A stretch of 64,000 nucleotides of DNA from Actinomyces sp. oral taxon 170 str. F0386 (GTDB taxonomy: Bacteria > Actinomycetota > Actinomycetes > Actinomycetales > Actinomycetaceae). The first letter of the stretch is position 1. The number at the start of each line of letters is the position of its first letter. Both the position numbers and the translations under genes were made by a program. Below, one piece after another: positions 35,430-44,293 of this stretch. The notes beneath the pieces are model-generated. The model ran no database searches, was not told the origin of the DNA, and saw nothing but the letters and a program-made list of their open reading frames with translations. The stretch covers positions 60,566 through 124,565 of the forward strand of contig NZ_GL882516.1 of the NCBI RefSeq assembly GCF_000195595.1, read 5' to 3'.

Positions 35430-37229
35430 TCATTGGCTCGCGTCCCGCTCGCCGCCGGCCCCGTCCCGGGCGGCCTGGGCGGCGACGACGTTCGGGTCCG
35501 GGGCGATGTTGAACGCCTGCATGGCGGCCAGCGCCACCTCCCGGAAGACAGGAGCGGCGACGGTGCCTCCGAAAATGCCCTCGGGGCGGTTGACGATGAC
35601 GGCGATGGCCAGCACCGGGTCACGCGCGGGGAGGAAGCCGACGAAGGAGGCCACGGTGGAGTCGTCCGTGAGGATCTCGGTGGTTCCGGTCTTGCCGGCC
35701 ACCAGGTAGCCGTTGATGGAGGCGGACTCGGCGGTACCGCCCTCCTGAGTGACACCGATGAGCATCTCGGTGAGGGTCTTGGCAGTGGCCTCGGAGATGA
35801 CCCGCACCCCCTCAGGGCGGGTCTGGGGGGTCTCCTTGCCGTCGGCATCGATCCAGGCATCGATGACGCGCGGAGCCACGCGCACGCCCTTGTTGGCGAC
35901 GGTGGCCAGCACCTGGAGGGACTGAAGAGTGGTTCCGGCCACGCCCTGACCGAACATCGTGGTGTAGCGGGTGCGGTCGTCCCAGGAGCTCGGAGGATAG
36001 ATGATCCCCTCGGACTCGGCAGGCATCTCGATGCCAGTGGCCTCGCCCCAGCCGAAGCGCTTCATGTAGTTGTAGCGGACGTCGTCGGAGACCTTCTGCC
36101 CGATCTGGACGGTGCCGACGTTGGAGGACTCGGCCAGGATCCCGGCGGTGGTCATCGACTGGGTCTCGTGCTCGTGGGAGTCCTTGAAGGTCTGTCCGCT
36201 GTCCGAGCTCCAGGTGTAGGGGATGGTCCAGGTGTCCTCGGGCTTGACCGCCCCCTCCTCCAGGGCGGTGGCGAAGGTGACGACCTTGCCGACGCTTCCG
36301 GGCTCGAAGACGGCCTGGACGCTGCGTGCGGTGCGGTTCTCCTCGGAGGTGGCCGAGGGATCAGAGGGGTCGACGGAGTTGGAGTCGGCCAGGACGACGA
36401 CCTTGCCGGTGCTCGGCTCCATGGCCATGACGATGCCCCAGTCGGCGTGCTGGGCGGCCACCGTGCGGTCGATGGTCTCCTGAGCGATGGACTGCAGATC
36501 CGGGTTGAGGGTGGTGCGCACGGTGGCACCGGGCCTGGCGGGCTTGTCCTCCTGCTCCCCGGTGGGAATGATGACGCCGCTGCGCCCGATCTCCTCACTG
36601 CCCTTGCCGTCGACCCCGGTGAGGAGCTTGTTCTGGGTGAGCTCCAGCCCGGCGGCCCCGATGAGCTCGCGATTGTGCTCCCCCTCGCGGGTGAAGCCCA
36701 GGACGTTGCCTGCCACGGTCCCGGCCGGGTAGGTGCGCCGGGTGCGTTGATCGGGCTCAACCCCGGGGATGTCCAGGGCCTTGATCTTGCGCCACGTATC
36801 GGGGGCAACCTCCTGGGCGATGACCTCGTAGGTTCGCTCGCCCACGAGCTTGGCCCCGAGCTCGAGGGGGTTGACGTCGAGGATCGGGGCGAGCTGTGCG
36901 GCCACCGCTGCGGCCCCGTAGCCGACGACGGCCTTCTCGTTGACGCCGGTGGACTCGTTGAGGCGCATCTCAGTGCGCTCGTACTGGGCGATGAGGGGCT
37001 GGTTGACACCGATGTCGTAGCTGATCGCCGACGAGGCCAGGACCGTACCATCCCGTCCGGTGATGTCACCTCGGGGGGCCCGGTTGACCCAGGACACCGT
37101 GCGCTCGGCCTTGGCCTTGGCGGCCAGATCCGGCCCATCCACCACCTGGACGTAGACGGTGCGCCCCGCCAGGGCCGTGAAGAGCAGCAGCCCTCCGGCC
37201 TGGAGCGCCTGACGACGCGAGGGATTCAC
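35430..37229 (-). CDS. ftsI: Septal penicillin-binding protein (FtsI/PBP2-type transpeptidase)
   Basis: Class B penicillin-binding protein that cross-links septal peptidoglycan with FtsW. 599 residues. A short cytoplasmic start and one membrane helix (about 10-25, LQAGGLLLFTALAGRTVYV) precede the dimerisation domain (RAPRGDITGRDG). The transpeptidase triads are complete: SVGK in FEPGSVGKVVTF, SSN in AESSNVGTVQ and KTG in VAGKTGTTEIL. Starts with GTG at 37229, six bases after the ftsL-like stop. Confidence 0.95.
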   Translation of the reverse strand: MNPSRRQALQAGGLLLFTALAGRTVYVQVVDGPDLAAKAKAERTVSWVNRAPRGDITGRDGTVLASSAISYDIGVNQPLIAQYERTEMRLNESTGVNEKAVVGYGAAAVAAQLAPILDVNPLELGAKLVGERTYEVIAQEVAPDTWRKIKALDIPGVEPDQRTRRTYPAGTVAGNVLGFTREGEHNRELIGAAGLELTQNKLLTGVDGKGSEEIGRSGVIIPTGEQEDKPARPGATVRTTLNPDLQSIAQETIDRTVAAQHADWGIVMAMEPSTGKVVVLADSNSVDPSDPSATSEENRTARSVQAVFEPGSVGKVVTFATALEEGAVKPEDTWTIPYTWSSDSGQTFKDSHEHETQSMTTAGILAESSNVGTVQIGQKVSDDVRYNYMKRFGWGEATGIEMPAESEGIIYPPSSWDDRTRYTTMFGQGVAGTTLQSLQVLATVANKGVRVAPRVIDAWIDADGKETPQTRPEGVRVISEATAKTLTEMLIGVTQEGGTAESASINGYLVAGKTGTTEILTDDSTVASFVGFLPARDPVLAIAVIVNRPEGIFGGTVAAPVFREVALAAMQAFNIAPDPNVVAAQAARDGAGGERDASQ

Positions 37230-37235
37230 CGGCGC

Positions 37236-37709
37236 CTACTTCCCGACCTGGCCGGCCTTGGGAGCCTGGGCGGGGGTGCCCTCGGTGAGCTGCCCCTTGT
37301 CGACGTCGACGACGCCGGGAGCGGCGGCGGGCACCATGCCGAGCTCCTTGGCCCGGTTGGCCAGGGCGTCGGGCGCCGAGGCCTCCTGCACCTGGGTGCG
37401 CAGGGTCTCGACGTGGTCGTTGGCGACGTTGAGCTCGACCTGCTTCTCCTTCATCCGGTAGGCGGTGTCGGCCATCTTGGCGTTGAGGAGCATCGAGGCA
37501 ATGAGGGCGCCGGCCAGCACCATGATGATGAGCGTGAGAAAGGGCAGGGAGGACGACGTCGCCCGGGAGGCCCCGCTGATGACGCGCAGCTGGGGACGGG
37601 TGACGGTACCGGCCTCGGTGCGTCCCTGGCTGCCGGAGGAACCACTTGCCTGGGCGGTGCGCCGCGTTGCGGTCGGGCGGGTGACTCGAGCAGTGGCGGT
37701 GGCGCTCAT
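37236..37709 (-). CDS. ftsL: FtsL-like bitopic division protein
   Basis: A 157-residue single-pass protein in the ftsL position between rsmH and ftsI. A basic Ser/Thr/Arg-rich cytoplasmic tail (residues 1-54) precedes a membrane helix at about 55-76 (LPFLTLIIMVLAGALIASML) and a short extracytoplasmic coiled coil (about 80-110), ending in a Pro/Ala-rich tail. FtsL is too divergent to recognise by motif, so the call rests on topology and position; it would form the FtsQLB/FtsWI complex. GGGAAGG lies seven bases before the ATG. Confidence 0.75.
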   Translation of the reverse strand: MSATATARVTRPTATRRTAQASGSSGSQGRTEAGTVTRPQLRVISGASRATSSSLPFLTLIIMVLAGALIASMLLNAKMADTAYRMKEKQVELNVANDHVETLRTQVQEASAPDALANRAKELGMVPAAAPGVVDVDKGQLTEGTPAQAPKAGQVGK

Positions 37710-37810
37710 CGATATGCCTTCCCTGTGTGGTGTGTCTGGACTGATGGATGACTGGTGAGGACGTGGTGCGTGGCCGGCTGAACGACCGGTAGTGACTGTC
37801 TCTAGACGGT

Positions 37811-38917
37811 CTACGTCGTCCGGTGCCGGCCGGATCGGTGTCCGCCTCTGCGGCCCAAGCCGCCTGGGGACGGATGCTCCTCCGGAGCGGGGGCCTGGCC
37901 GGCTGGGCGCAGGCGGGCGACCGCGCGCAGCCGTACCGGGGCAGAGCGGGGGTTGTGCTCGAGCTCGCGGGCATCGGCCTTCTCTGCGCCGCTGGTTATC
38001 AGCTCGAGGTAAGGACGGTCCGCCTCGGGAACGACCGGGAGGCCCTGCGGCGCCCGGGAGGTGGCCCCGTGGTTCAGCGCCCGTTTGACGATGCGGTCCT
38101 CCAGCGACTGGTAGGACTCCACTACGAGGCGACCCCCGACCCTCAGACTGTTGAGGGCCCGCGGAACGGCCCGCTCCAGGACGTCGAGCTCGGCGTTGAC
38201 GGCGATACGCAGCGCCTGGAAGGTTCGTTTGGCCGGGTGCCCGCCGCTGCGGCGTGCCGGCGCGGGTACTGCCTGACGGACGAGCTCGGCCAGGTCCTGG
38301 GTGCTGCTCGCCGGCTCACCGGCCTCACGACGGCGCACGATGGCGGTGGCGATGCGTGAGGCGAAGCGCTCCTCACCGTAGGTGCGCAGGATGCGGGTGA
38401 GCTCGGCACTGTCAGCGCTTTCCAGCAGGTCCTGCGCGGTGGGCCCCGAGCTCTGGTCCATACGCATGTCGAGCGGTGCGGGGCGGGCGTAGGAGAAGCC
38501 CCGCGAGGCCTCGTCGAGCTGCAGGGAGGAGACCCCCAGGTCCATGAGGACGGCGTCCACCGTTCCCTCGGCACTGACGGAGTGATCACGGGCAACCCGG
38601 TCCACGGCGTCGTAGGTGGCCTGGACCGCGACGAAGCGGTCACCGAAGCGCTCCAGGCGCGCTGAGGCCAGGGTGATCGCCTCGGGATCGCGGTCGATCC
38701 CCACCACCGTCAGGTACGGGAAGCGCTCGAGCGCCGCCTCGGTGTGGCCCCCCATGCCCAGGGTGCAGTCGATCATGACCGGACCGGCGGCGCTGCCCCG
38801 CGAGGTGTCCTCAGCGGCTCTTTCGATCGCGGGTGCGAGCAGGTCCAGGCAGCGCTGGAGGAGAACCGGCTCGTGCCGACCGGCGGCGTCGGTGGCCTGC
38901 GCCTGCGGGCTGGTCAT
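37811..38917 (-). CDS. rsmH: 16S rRNA (cytosine1402-N4)-methyltransferase
   Basis: SAM-dependent methyltransferase of 16S rRNA C1402. 368 residues with the ATG at 38917, which has AGGAGG seven bases upstream; open frame continues 5' but is not used. Motifs: GRHEPVLLQRCLDLL, DCTLGMGGHTEAAL (SAM motif I), GIDRDPEAI, DLGVSSLQLDEASRGFSY, HPAKRTFQALRIAVNAEL and SYQSLEDRIVK. Second gene of the dcw cluster after mraZ. About 240 bases between them show no gene. The C-terminus carries an extra Pro/Gly/Arg-rich tail. Confidence 0.97.
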   Translation of the reverse strand: MTSPQAQATDAAGRHEPVLLQRCLDLLAPAIERAAEDTSRGSAAGPVMIDCTLGMGGHTEAALERFPYLTVVGIDRDPEAITLASARLERFGDRFVAVQATYDAVDRVARDHSVSAEGTVDAVLMDLGVSSLQLDEASRGFSYARPAPLDMRMDQSSGPTAQDLLESADSAELTRILRTYGEERFASRIATAIVRRREAGEPASSTQDLAELVRQAVPAPARRSGGHPAKRTFQALRIAVNAELDVLERAVPRALNSLRVGGRLVVESYQSLEDRIVKRALNHGATSRAPQGLPVVPEADRPYLELITSGAEKADARELEHNPRSAPVRLRAVARLRPAGQAPAPEEHPSPGGLGRRGGHRSGRHRTT

Positions 38918-39156
38918 GCGGCGCCCTCCTTTCTGGTACTGCCTCGGTTCAAGGACCTGCGGCGGCCATCTCACCAGGACTCCTCCCGTGGTTCCGGCGC
39001 CGGGGAAGAGGCGTCGGACGCGACATCGGGCGGAGACCTCATGAGATGGCGCACCGGTGCCTTGATGGCACTTGTCTGCGGTCCGCGGTGGTGTGTCGGT
39101 GTTCTGCTCGGTATGGAGTTGTCGGCCGCCGTGCGGAACCGGCAACCGGCTCCGGC

Positions 39157-39588
39157 TCAGAAGAAGCCGGGGATGATCTCCTCGGCCGTGTCGGCGAAGA
39201 CCTGCTCTTGGGTAGCCAGGTAGGTGCTCCAGGACTCGGCGTCCCAGATCTCCACCCGGGCTCCGGCCCCGATCACGGCCAGGTCCTTCTTCAGGCCCGC
39301 GTAGGCCCTCAGTGGTGCCGGCAGCGTGATGCGCCCCTGCTTGTCCGGGATCTGGGAGTCCGCCCCCGAGAGCATGACGCGCACGTAGTCACGCGCCTGC
39401 TTCTGGGCGAGGGGGGCCTCACGCAGCTGGGCGTACATGCGCTCGAACTCGGCGGCTGTGAAGGCGTACAGGCAGTGCTCCTGACCTCGGGTCAGAACCA
39501 CGCCCCCCGCCAGCTCCTCACGGAACTTCGCCGGGAGGATGAGGCGGCCCTTCTCGTCCAGCTTGGGTGCATGCGTCCCCAGGAACAT
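39157..39588 (-). CDS. mraZ: Transcriptional regulator MraZ
   Basis: Nucleoid-associated SpoVT/AbrB-like repressor that controls its own dcw operon. 143 residues with the ATG at 39588, AGGAGG six bases upstream. Two swapped-hairpin repeats are visible: [22 protein letters not shown] and, in the second half, [22 protein letters not shown] (each carries the conserved D-x-x-G-R-I/L-x-L-P motif). Five 10-base-spaced operator repeats lie directly upstream. First gene of the division cluster. Confidence 0.97.
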   Translation of the reverse strand: MFLGTHAPKLDEKGRLILPAKFREELAGGVVLTRGQEHCLYAFTAAEFERMYAQLREAPLAQKQARDYVRVMLSGADSQIPDKQGRITLPAPLRAYAGLKKDLAVIGAGARVEIWDAESWSTYLATQEQVFADTAEEIIPGFF

Positions 39589-39610
39589 GAGCCACCTCCT
39601 TCCCCTCGAC

Positions 39611-39660
39611 GACCCAGTGAACCCCACCCTACTCCACTTCCCTCCCTTTTCTCCCACCCC
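39611..39660 (-). promoter_or_regulatory. MraZ operator: five TGGG-type repeats at 10-base spacing
   Basis: On the minus strand the hexamers TGGGAG, GGGAGG, TGGAGT, TGGGGT and TGGGTC occur in exact 10-base register, ending 22 bases before the mraZ ATG. Known MraZ sites are TGGGN repeats separated by 5 bases (10-base period). This indicates autoregulation of the dcw cluster. Confidence 0.75.
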
Positions 39661-39786
39661 TTCTGAGCGAGCGCATCACAACTGCGCATCAGCGACGTGG
39701 ACCATCGAGCGGAACACTCTCGTCTTCCGTTGAGATCACGCCCATTACGAGCGGGCTCAAGTGCGGTGGAGGAAGATGGAGGAGCA

Positions 39787-39975
39787 GTGGAGGGAGGTGT
39801 TCGCCACGACGTCCTCGGCGTGGTGGATACACAGGAAAAAAACAGACTCTGTTCGGGCTGCACGCAGACTTCCGGCGCCTCCGAGTACCGGCACGGAGTC
39901 TGTGCGGCCTGCATGGAGTGCCGCGCCCCCTCCGACGACTCCTGGAAGGTCCTGAGAACTCGGGGAATTCGATAG
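39787..39975 (+). CDS. Possible small zinc-ribbon-like protein, divergent from mraZ
   Basis: A 62-residue reading frame with a CxxC-x13-CxxC arrangement (CSGC then CAAC, followed by one more Cys), which could bind zinc. Third positions are GC-rich across the second half, unlike the first part of the longer open frame. A GTG start at 39787 has GGAGG four bases upstream; an in-frame GTG at 39766 is an alternative. A strong hairpin terminator begins 25 bases after its stop. No family recognised and the frame could be chance, so this is a tentative gene. Confidence 0.35.
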   Translation: MEGGVRHDVLGVVDTQEKNRLCSGCTQTSGASEYRHGVCAACMECRAPSDDSWKVLRTRGIR

Positions 39976-39999
39976 GGGCTGGAGCACCCTCGACGAACT

Positions 40000-40040
40000 C
40001 AGGTCCTGTCCCGGGCGGGTGAGCACCGGGACAGGACCTG
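40000..40040. terminator. Hairpin terminator between the mraZ leader region and the DUF3040 gene
   Basis: Perfect 15-base-pair stem (40000-40014 with 40026-40040) and 11-base loop. It lies about 100 bases after the DUF3040 gene stop and 25 bases after the possible small Cys-rich frame, so it can serve either strand. The rest of 39661-39786 and 40041-40139 shows no gene. Confidence 0.7.
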
Positions 40041-40139
40041 CCGAACCGGGACCTGTGGTGGGAAGTGGTGGTGGAGGGATGTGGAGACTCAGTCTGAGGC
40101 GACGCCCTCGAAGACGGCGATGGCATCAGGTGGGGGCGG

Positions 40140-40556
40140 TCAGTCCTCTGCGTCGCGGCGGCGCTCCCAGCGCTCGGACTGGCGATCCATGAAGGAGGAG
40201 CGCTTCTTCGTGCCGCTCTTACCTTGACCGGTCCTACCACCCTCGGCGGAGGACTGGCGCGAGCTCGAGCCGCTCTCGACCCGGGTCAGGGCCATGGCCA
40301 CTCCGGCGACGGCCACGAGGAAGCCGGCCACCCCCAGCAGGATGGAGACGAGGTTGTGGCGCACCGAGACCCCGGCGATGAGAAGCGCCAGACCGATGAG
40401 GACCAGGGCCACGCCGCCGCCGATATGGCGCGGAGAGGGGCGTGAGAGCCGACGCTCCTCGCGCTGGAGCGTCTGCGCCAGGTCGGGGTCGTCCTGGTGG
40501 AGCTGCGACTCCAGGTCCCGCAGGACCTGCTGCTCTCGCTCTGACAGTGCCATCAT
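40140..40556 (-). CDS. DUF3040 domain membrane protein
   Basis: A 138-residue actinobacterial protein of unknown function. The N-terminus (ALSEREQQVLRDLESQL, then DPDLAQTL) is the DUF3040 signature. Two membrane segments lie at about residues 47-65 and 70-88 (VALVLIGLALLIAGVSV and ILLGVAGFLVAVAGVAMAL), followed by a basic Ser/Arg-rich tail. Such genes commonly lie near dinB and mraZ in actinobacteria, as here. Two adjacent ATG codons at the start; AAGGAG precedes them closely. Confidence 0.88.
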   Translation of the reverse strand: MMALSEREQQVLRDLESQLHQDDPDLAQTLQREERRLSRPSPRHIGGGVALVLIGLALLIAGVSVRHNLVSILLGVAGFLVAVAGVAMALTRVESGSSSRQSSAEGGRTGQGKSGTKKRSSFMDRQSERWERRRDAED

Positions 40557-40703
40557 GCTCCTTGCTTCCGGGCGGGGCCGGGGATCTGCGCCGTAGTTGC
40601 CAGGATAGGCGCTGTGAGGGCTCAGGAGAAACTCGTAGGGCGCTTCACCTGGGATCCGTCGGGCTCGGCCGGCTCGACCAGGTACCTGCAGGGCCGGCGG
40701 TCC

Positions 40704-41957
40704 TCACCCCTCTTCCCCACGACGGGACTCCTGGGCGGGTCCTGTCCCGCCTCCCAGGAGACTGGCCGGTGCCAGCGCCCCGCTACCCCATCTGCGGCGC
40801 ACGGCGTCGGCCGCCCGCTCTGAGGCGCCACGTCGGGGGTCCTCGTCCAGGAGGAGCTGCACGCCATCGTCAGGACGCAGAAGGCCTTCGACCCGCACAC
40901 CCAGGAGTCGGAAGCCGCCTGCCGGTGAGGGCAGGGCCGTGTAGAGCGAGGAGACGGTCTCCCAGATGTCGTGGGCGAGGTCTGTGGGAACCGCCAGGGT
41001 GCGTGAACGGGTGACGGTGGTGAAGTCGGCACCTCGGGCCTTGAGAACGACGACGCGGCAGCGCAGATCCGCCGCGCGCAGTCGGGCGGCGCACTGGTGG
41101 GTCTGGTCCAGCAGGACCCTCCGGGCGTGCTCGCGGTCGGTGACGCTGTCGAAGAAGGTGGTCTCGGTGCCCACGGACTTCTCCTCGCGCACCGGCTCCA
41201 CCCGGCGGGGGTCGACGCCGTGGGACAGCTCGTGCAGATGACGTCCAGCGGCCCGGCCAAGGATCTTCTCCAAGTGGCGCACGTCGGCCTCCGCCAGGGT
41301 GCGAACGTCGTTGATGCCCCACCTCGCCAGGACCTCCTGGGTCCTGGACCCCACGCCCCACAGGGCCCCGACCGGAAGCAGGTTGAGGAAGTCCCGGGTG
41401 GCGCCGGCCGGGATGAGGAGCAGCCCGTCGGGCTTGGCGTGGGACGAGGCGAGCTTGGCGACGAACTTGGTGGAGGCGATGCCCACCGATGCCGGCACCC
41501 CCACGCGGCGACGCACCTCGGTGCGGATCCACCTGCCGATGGTCACCGGGGAGCCCAAGCGGCGTCGGGCCCCGCTCACGTCCAGGAAGGCCTCATCGAT
41601 GCTCACCTTCTCCAGAACGGGAGTGACCTCCGCCAGGACGGACATGACCTGGGCCGAGACCTCGGAGTAGCGGCCATGGCGCACGGGCAGGACCACGGCC
41701 TGGGGGCAGCGCCGGGAGGCCTCCGCCATGGACATTGCCGAGGAGACGCCGAAGACGCGGGCCTCGTAGGAGGCCGCCGAGACGACACCCCGGCCGTCGC
41801 GACCACCGACGATGACGGGACGGCCGACCAGCTCGGGGTGCTCGAGGAGCTCGACCGAGGCGAAGAAGGCGTCCATGTCAACGTGGATGATGGGAGCAGC
41901 GGAGTCGTCATCTCCCCAGGAACGGCGCGCGGCCTGGGAGCGAGGAGCCCTGCTCAT
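40704..41957 (-). CDS. dinB: DNA polymerase IV
   Basis: Y-family translesion polymerase, 417 residues. Catalytic carboxylates: IHVDMDAFFASVE near the N-terminus and EKVSIDEAFLDVSG. Also typical are VSSAMSMAEASRRCP, GVGSRTQEVLARWGI (helix-hairpin-helix) and the C-terminal little-finger domain (VGTETTFFDSVTD, RCRVVVLKARGADFTTVTRSRTL). No beta-clamp motif was sought at the extreme C-terminus. ATG at 41957 chosen because AGGAGG is five bases upstream; the GTG two codons earlier lies too close to it. Confidence 0.95.
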   Translation of the reverse strand: MSRAPRSQAARRSWGDDDSAAPIIHVDMDAFFASVELLEHPELVGRPVIVGGRDGRGVVSAASYEARVFGVSSAMSMAEASRRCPQAVVLPVRHGRYSEVSAQVMSVLAEVTPVLEKVSIDEAFLDVSGARRRLGSPVTIGRWIRTEVRRRVGVPASVGIASTKFVAKLASSHAKPDGLLLIPAGATRDFLNLLPVGALWGVGSRTQEVLARWGINDVRTLAEADVRHLEKILGRAAGRHLHELSHGVDPRRVEPVREEKSVGTETTFFDSVTDREHARRVLLDQTHQCAARLRAADLRCRVVVLKARGADFTTVTRSRTLAVPTDLAHDIWETVSSLYTALPSPAGGFRLLGVRVEGLLRPDDGVQLLLDEDPRRGASERAADAVRRRWGSGALAPASLLGGGTGPAQESRRGEEG

Positions 41958-42108
41958 CTCCACCTCCTCAAGGGATTCGCATACTCAACCGACGAGCCCT
42001 GTGGCGCGGCGTGACCGCCAGGTGCCCCTGCTCAGCCGACTGATTGCCCCGAGCACCTGAGGACGACGGCTGAGCCTGTCTCCGTCCCCCTCAGGCTACC
42101 GTGGACCT

Positions 42109-42945
42109 GTGACACGTAAACGCAGGACCTCCAGCGCCCCGGGGCTCGCCGACCTGCCCTCCGGACCGGTGCGAACCTCCTTCGCCACCGCAGAGCTCGT
42201 GGCGCGCGACTCCGGTGTCCTCCTCATACTGGATGGTGCGGAGTCCTCCTTCCTGGACCTGCATGATCCGACCCACCTGGACTTCGAGTACCACCAGCAG
42301 ATGGATGCGGTGCTCACAGCGCTGCGAGGCGAGGGCGGCCCCGTCAGGGCTCTTCACCTGGGCGGGGCGGGCTGTGCCCTGGCCAGGGCGTGGGACGCCA
42401 GGCGCCCCGGCTCCCAACAGCTCGCTGTCGAGATCGACGAGATCCTGGCGGCCCGGGTACGCGTCTGGTTCGACCTGCCCCGCTCCCCCAGGCTGCGCAT
42501 CCGGGTCGGTGACGCCGCTGAGGTGGTGGGCGAGTTGCGGCCCGGCCAGTGGGACGTCATCGTGCGGGACGTGTTCAACGGTGGGAGCGTACCGGCGACC
42601 TGCCGGAACCGGGCGTTCCTGTCGTCGTGCCTGGAGGCGCTCGTGCCCGGTGGGCTGCTGCTGGTCAACACCTCCTCCACGCCCCGCACCCAGGCCGGAG
42701 CCGAGATCGAGGCGCTCACTCAGGCTCTTGAAGGCGATGCCTCCGGCCTGGCGATCGTCGCCGACCCGGCCACGATGCGCGGCAGGCGTCGGGGCAACCT
42801 GGTGCTGGTGGCCCGCCGCGAGCCCTTCGCAGCCGCAGAGCTCGAAGAGATCGAGCGCGCGGTGCGCCGCCTGCCGCTACCGGTGCGCACCTGGTCCCCG
42901 GGCGACGCCGCGGTACCTCATCCCGAAGGCGGGTCATCCCGTTAG
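42109..42945 (+). CDS. Spermidine-synthase-like SAM-binding protein
   Basis: A 278-residue cytoplasmic protein with the fold of spermidine synthase/SAM methyltransferases. Visible blocks: LHLGGAGCALARAWDARRP (glycine-rich nucleotide loop), LAVEIDEILAARVRVWF (acidic residue binding the ribose), IRVGDAAEVVGEL and WDVIVRDVFNG, followed by LVPGGLLLVNTSS. The catalytic Asp motif of true spermidine synthases (DSSDP-type) is replaced by RDVFNG, so polyamine synthesis is doubtful. GTG start at 42109. Convergent with the PAC2 gene. Confidence 0.8.
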   Translation: MTRKRRTSSAPGLADLPSGPVRTSFATAELVARDSGVLLILDGAESSFLDLHDPTHLDFEYHQQMDAVLTALRGEGGPVRALHLGGAGCALARAWDARRPGSQQLAVEIDEILAARVRVWFDLPRSPRLRIRVGDAAEVVGELRPGQWDVIVRDVFNGGSVPATCRNRAFLSSCLEALVPGGLLLVNTSSTPRTQAGAEIEALTQALEGDASGLAIVADPATMRGRRRGNLVLVARREPFAAAELEEIERAVRRLPLPVRTWSPGDAAVPHPEGGSSR

Positions 42946-42981
42946 GCGCAGCAGCAGAGCCGAGCACCCGGCCGGACCCGA

Positions 42982-43920
42982 TCAGCCTCCGCGGCCGGGG
43001 TTCCAGCCCTGGGGTCCCAGGTCGCCGGAGTCGTTGGCCTCCAGGAAGGCCTCGAGGCGAGCGCCGATCTCGTCGGCGCTGGGAAGGTTGAGGACCGGCG
43101 CGGCCGTGTCCACCTCACCGGTGGCGATCCGGGGGGCCATGGCGTCGTACTGAGCCTCCAGAGCGGACACGACGGCGCTGACCTCCGGCTGCTGGGCTGC
43201 CTCGGCGTTGATCTCGGCGCGGTTGATGTTGGCTGCGGCCTCCAGGTCCCCCACCGGCAGGGCCAGGCCTGTGGCCTGCACGACGGCGGTCAGCAGCGCC
43301 GAGGCGCCCTGCGGGAACTCGTCGCGAGCGACGTAGTGAGGGATCGCCGCCGAGACACCCCGGGAGTCCAGCCCCAGCTCGCCCAGCCGCAGCTCGAGGT
43401 AGGCCGACATCGAACCGGGCAGCTCGACGTGGCCGAAGAGCTCGGGCTGGTTGGGCAGCAGATCCGGCTGACTGCCGTGGTGGTGGACGTAGGTCGGGCG
43501 CGTGTGGGGCACGGCCATGGGGATGCCGCTCATACCGACTGCCTGGCTCACGCCCATGGAGACGGCCAGGTGGGCCACGGCTCCGACGAACTCGTCCCAG
43601 CGGTAGTCCGGCTCACTGCCGTGAAGCAGCAGAAGGTCCTCGCCGTCGTCGTCGTGGAGGAGATCCAGGACCAGCTCGGGCATGACCACGGAGGAGTAGG
43701 TGTTGTGGACGAAGGTCATCGTGGGGCGCCGTGCTCTGTAGTCCACGAGGGCGTCGATGTCGAAGGTCGCCAGACGCTCGCTGGGCAGCGTCATGAGCAG
43801 CTGATCGACGGCCAGGGCACCGGCGTTGCCGGCGTCCATGGCGCCCTCGAAGTGGTGGATGAGGACCCTCGGGGAGATCGGCTGATCCGCGGGGTGCTGG
43901 ATGGTGAACAGTGGTCTCAC
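42982..43920 (-). CDS. PAC2 family protein
   Basis: A 312-residue protein of the PAC2 (proteasome-assembly-chaperone-like) family, common in actinobacteria and of uncertain function. Visible features: VLIHHFEGAMDAGNAGALAVDQLL, FVHNTYSSVVMPELVLDLLHD, LLLHGSEPDYRWDEFV and GMSGIPMAVPHTRPTYVHHHGS. These match the nucleoside-phosphorylase-like fold of the family. I chose the GTG at 43920, with GGAGGAG eight bases upstream; the open frame extends to 44205 but is not convincing. A short hairpin (42967-42999) lies across its stop. Confidence 0.85.
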   Translation of the reverse strand: MRPLFTIQHPADQPISPRVLIHHFEGAMDAGNAGALAVDQLLMTLPSERLATFDIDALVDYRARRPTMTFVHNTYSSVVMPELVLDLLHDDDGEDLLLLHGSEPDYRWDEFVGAVAHLAVSMGVSQAVGMSGIPMAVPHTRPTYVHHHGSQPDLLPNQPELFGHVELPGSMSAYLELRLGELGLDSRGVSAAIPHYVARDEFPQGASALLTAVVQATGLALPVGDLEAAANINRAEINAEAAQQPEVSAVVSALEAQYDAMAPRIATGEVDTAAPVLNLPSADEIGARLEAFLEANDSGDLGPQGWNPGRGG

Positions 43921-44293
43921 GAGCCCGTCTCCTCCTGTCTGGTCCGCCCTCCCGCCGCCCGGGCCGGTTCGTACGCTCGCCACCCTACTGCGGGAGTGGG
44001 TGGAGCCGACGGCGCCGGAGAGGGGAGTATATGTGTCGTGCAATGGTCTCGGTTCGGTACTCGGCGTGGTCCCGTATCGGTCCTGTCTCGGTTCGACCTC
44101 GGTCGGCTGACATCGGCTCGATGGCGAGATTCGGCGTTTTATCAGGATTCGTCCGGGTGAGTGCCCGGGAACAGCGGATAGCGTCCTCGGCACTCCTGCC
44201 AACACCTTCTGGTTCGTCGATGTTCCCGCCCGTACCGGGTTCAGGCGACGTGTTCGCCCTCGGCGTCCCCACCGGGGCCTCAGCAGGAGAATA

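Noticed and set aside
35433-37751. A 772-residue plus-strand frame opposite ftsI and the ftsL-like gene
   Set aside because: Antisense shadow; composition is Gly/Asp/His-biased with no motif, while ftsI has complete catalytic triads.
39689-40240. Minus-strand frames upstream of mraZ and a possible RNase P RNA or other structured RNA
   Set aside because: Frames start inside the hairpin terminator or run over the operator and have no family features; RNase P consensus blocks were not found.
40614-40823. A 69-residue plus-strand frame between the DUF3040 gene and dinB
   Set aside because: Half of it lies antisense to dinB and there is no ribosome-binding site or motif.
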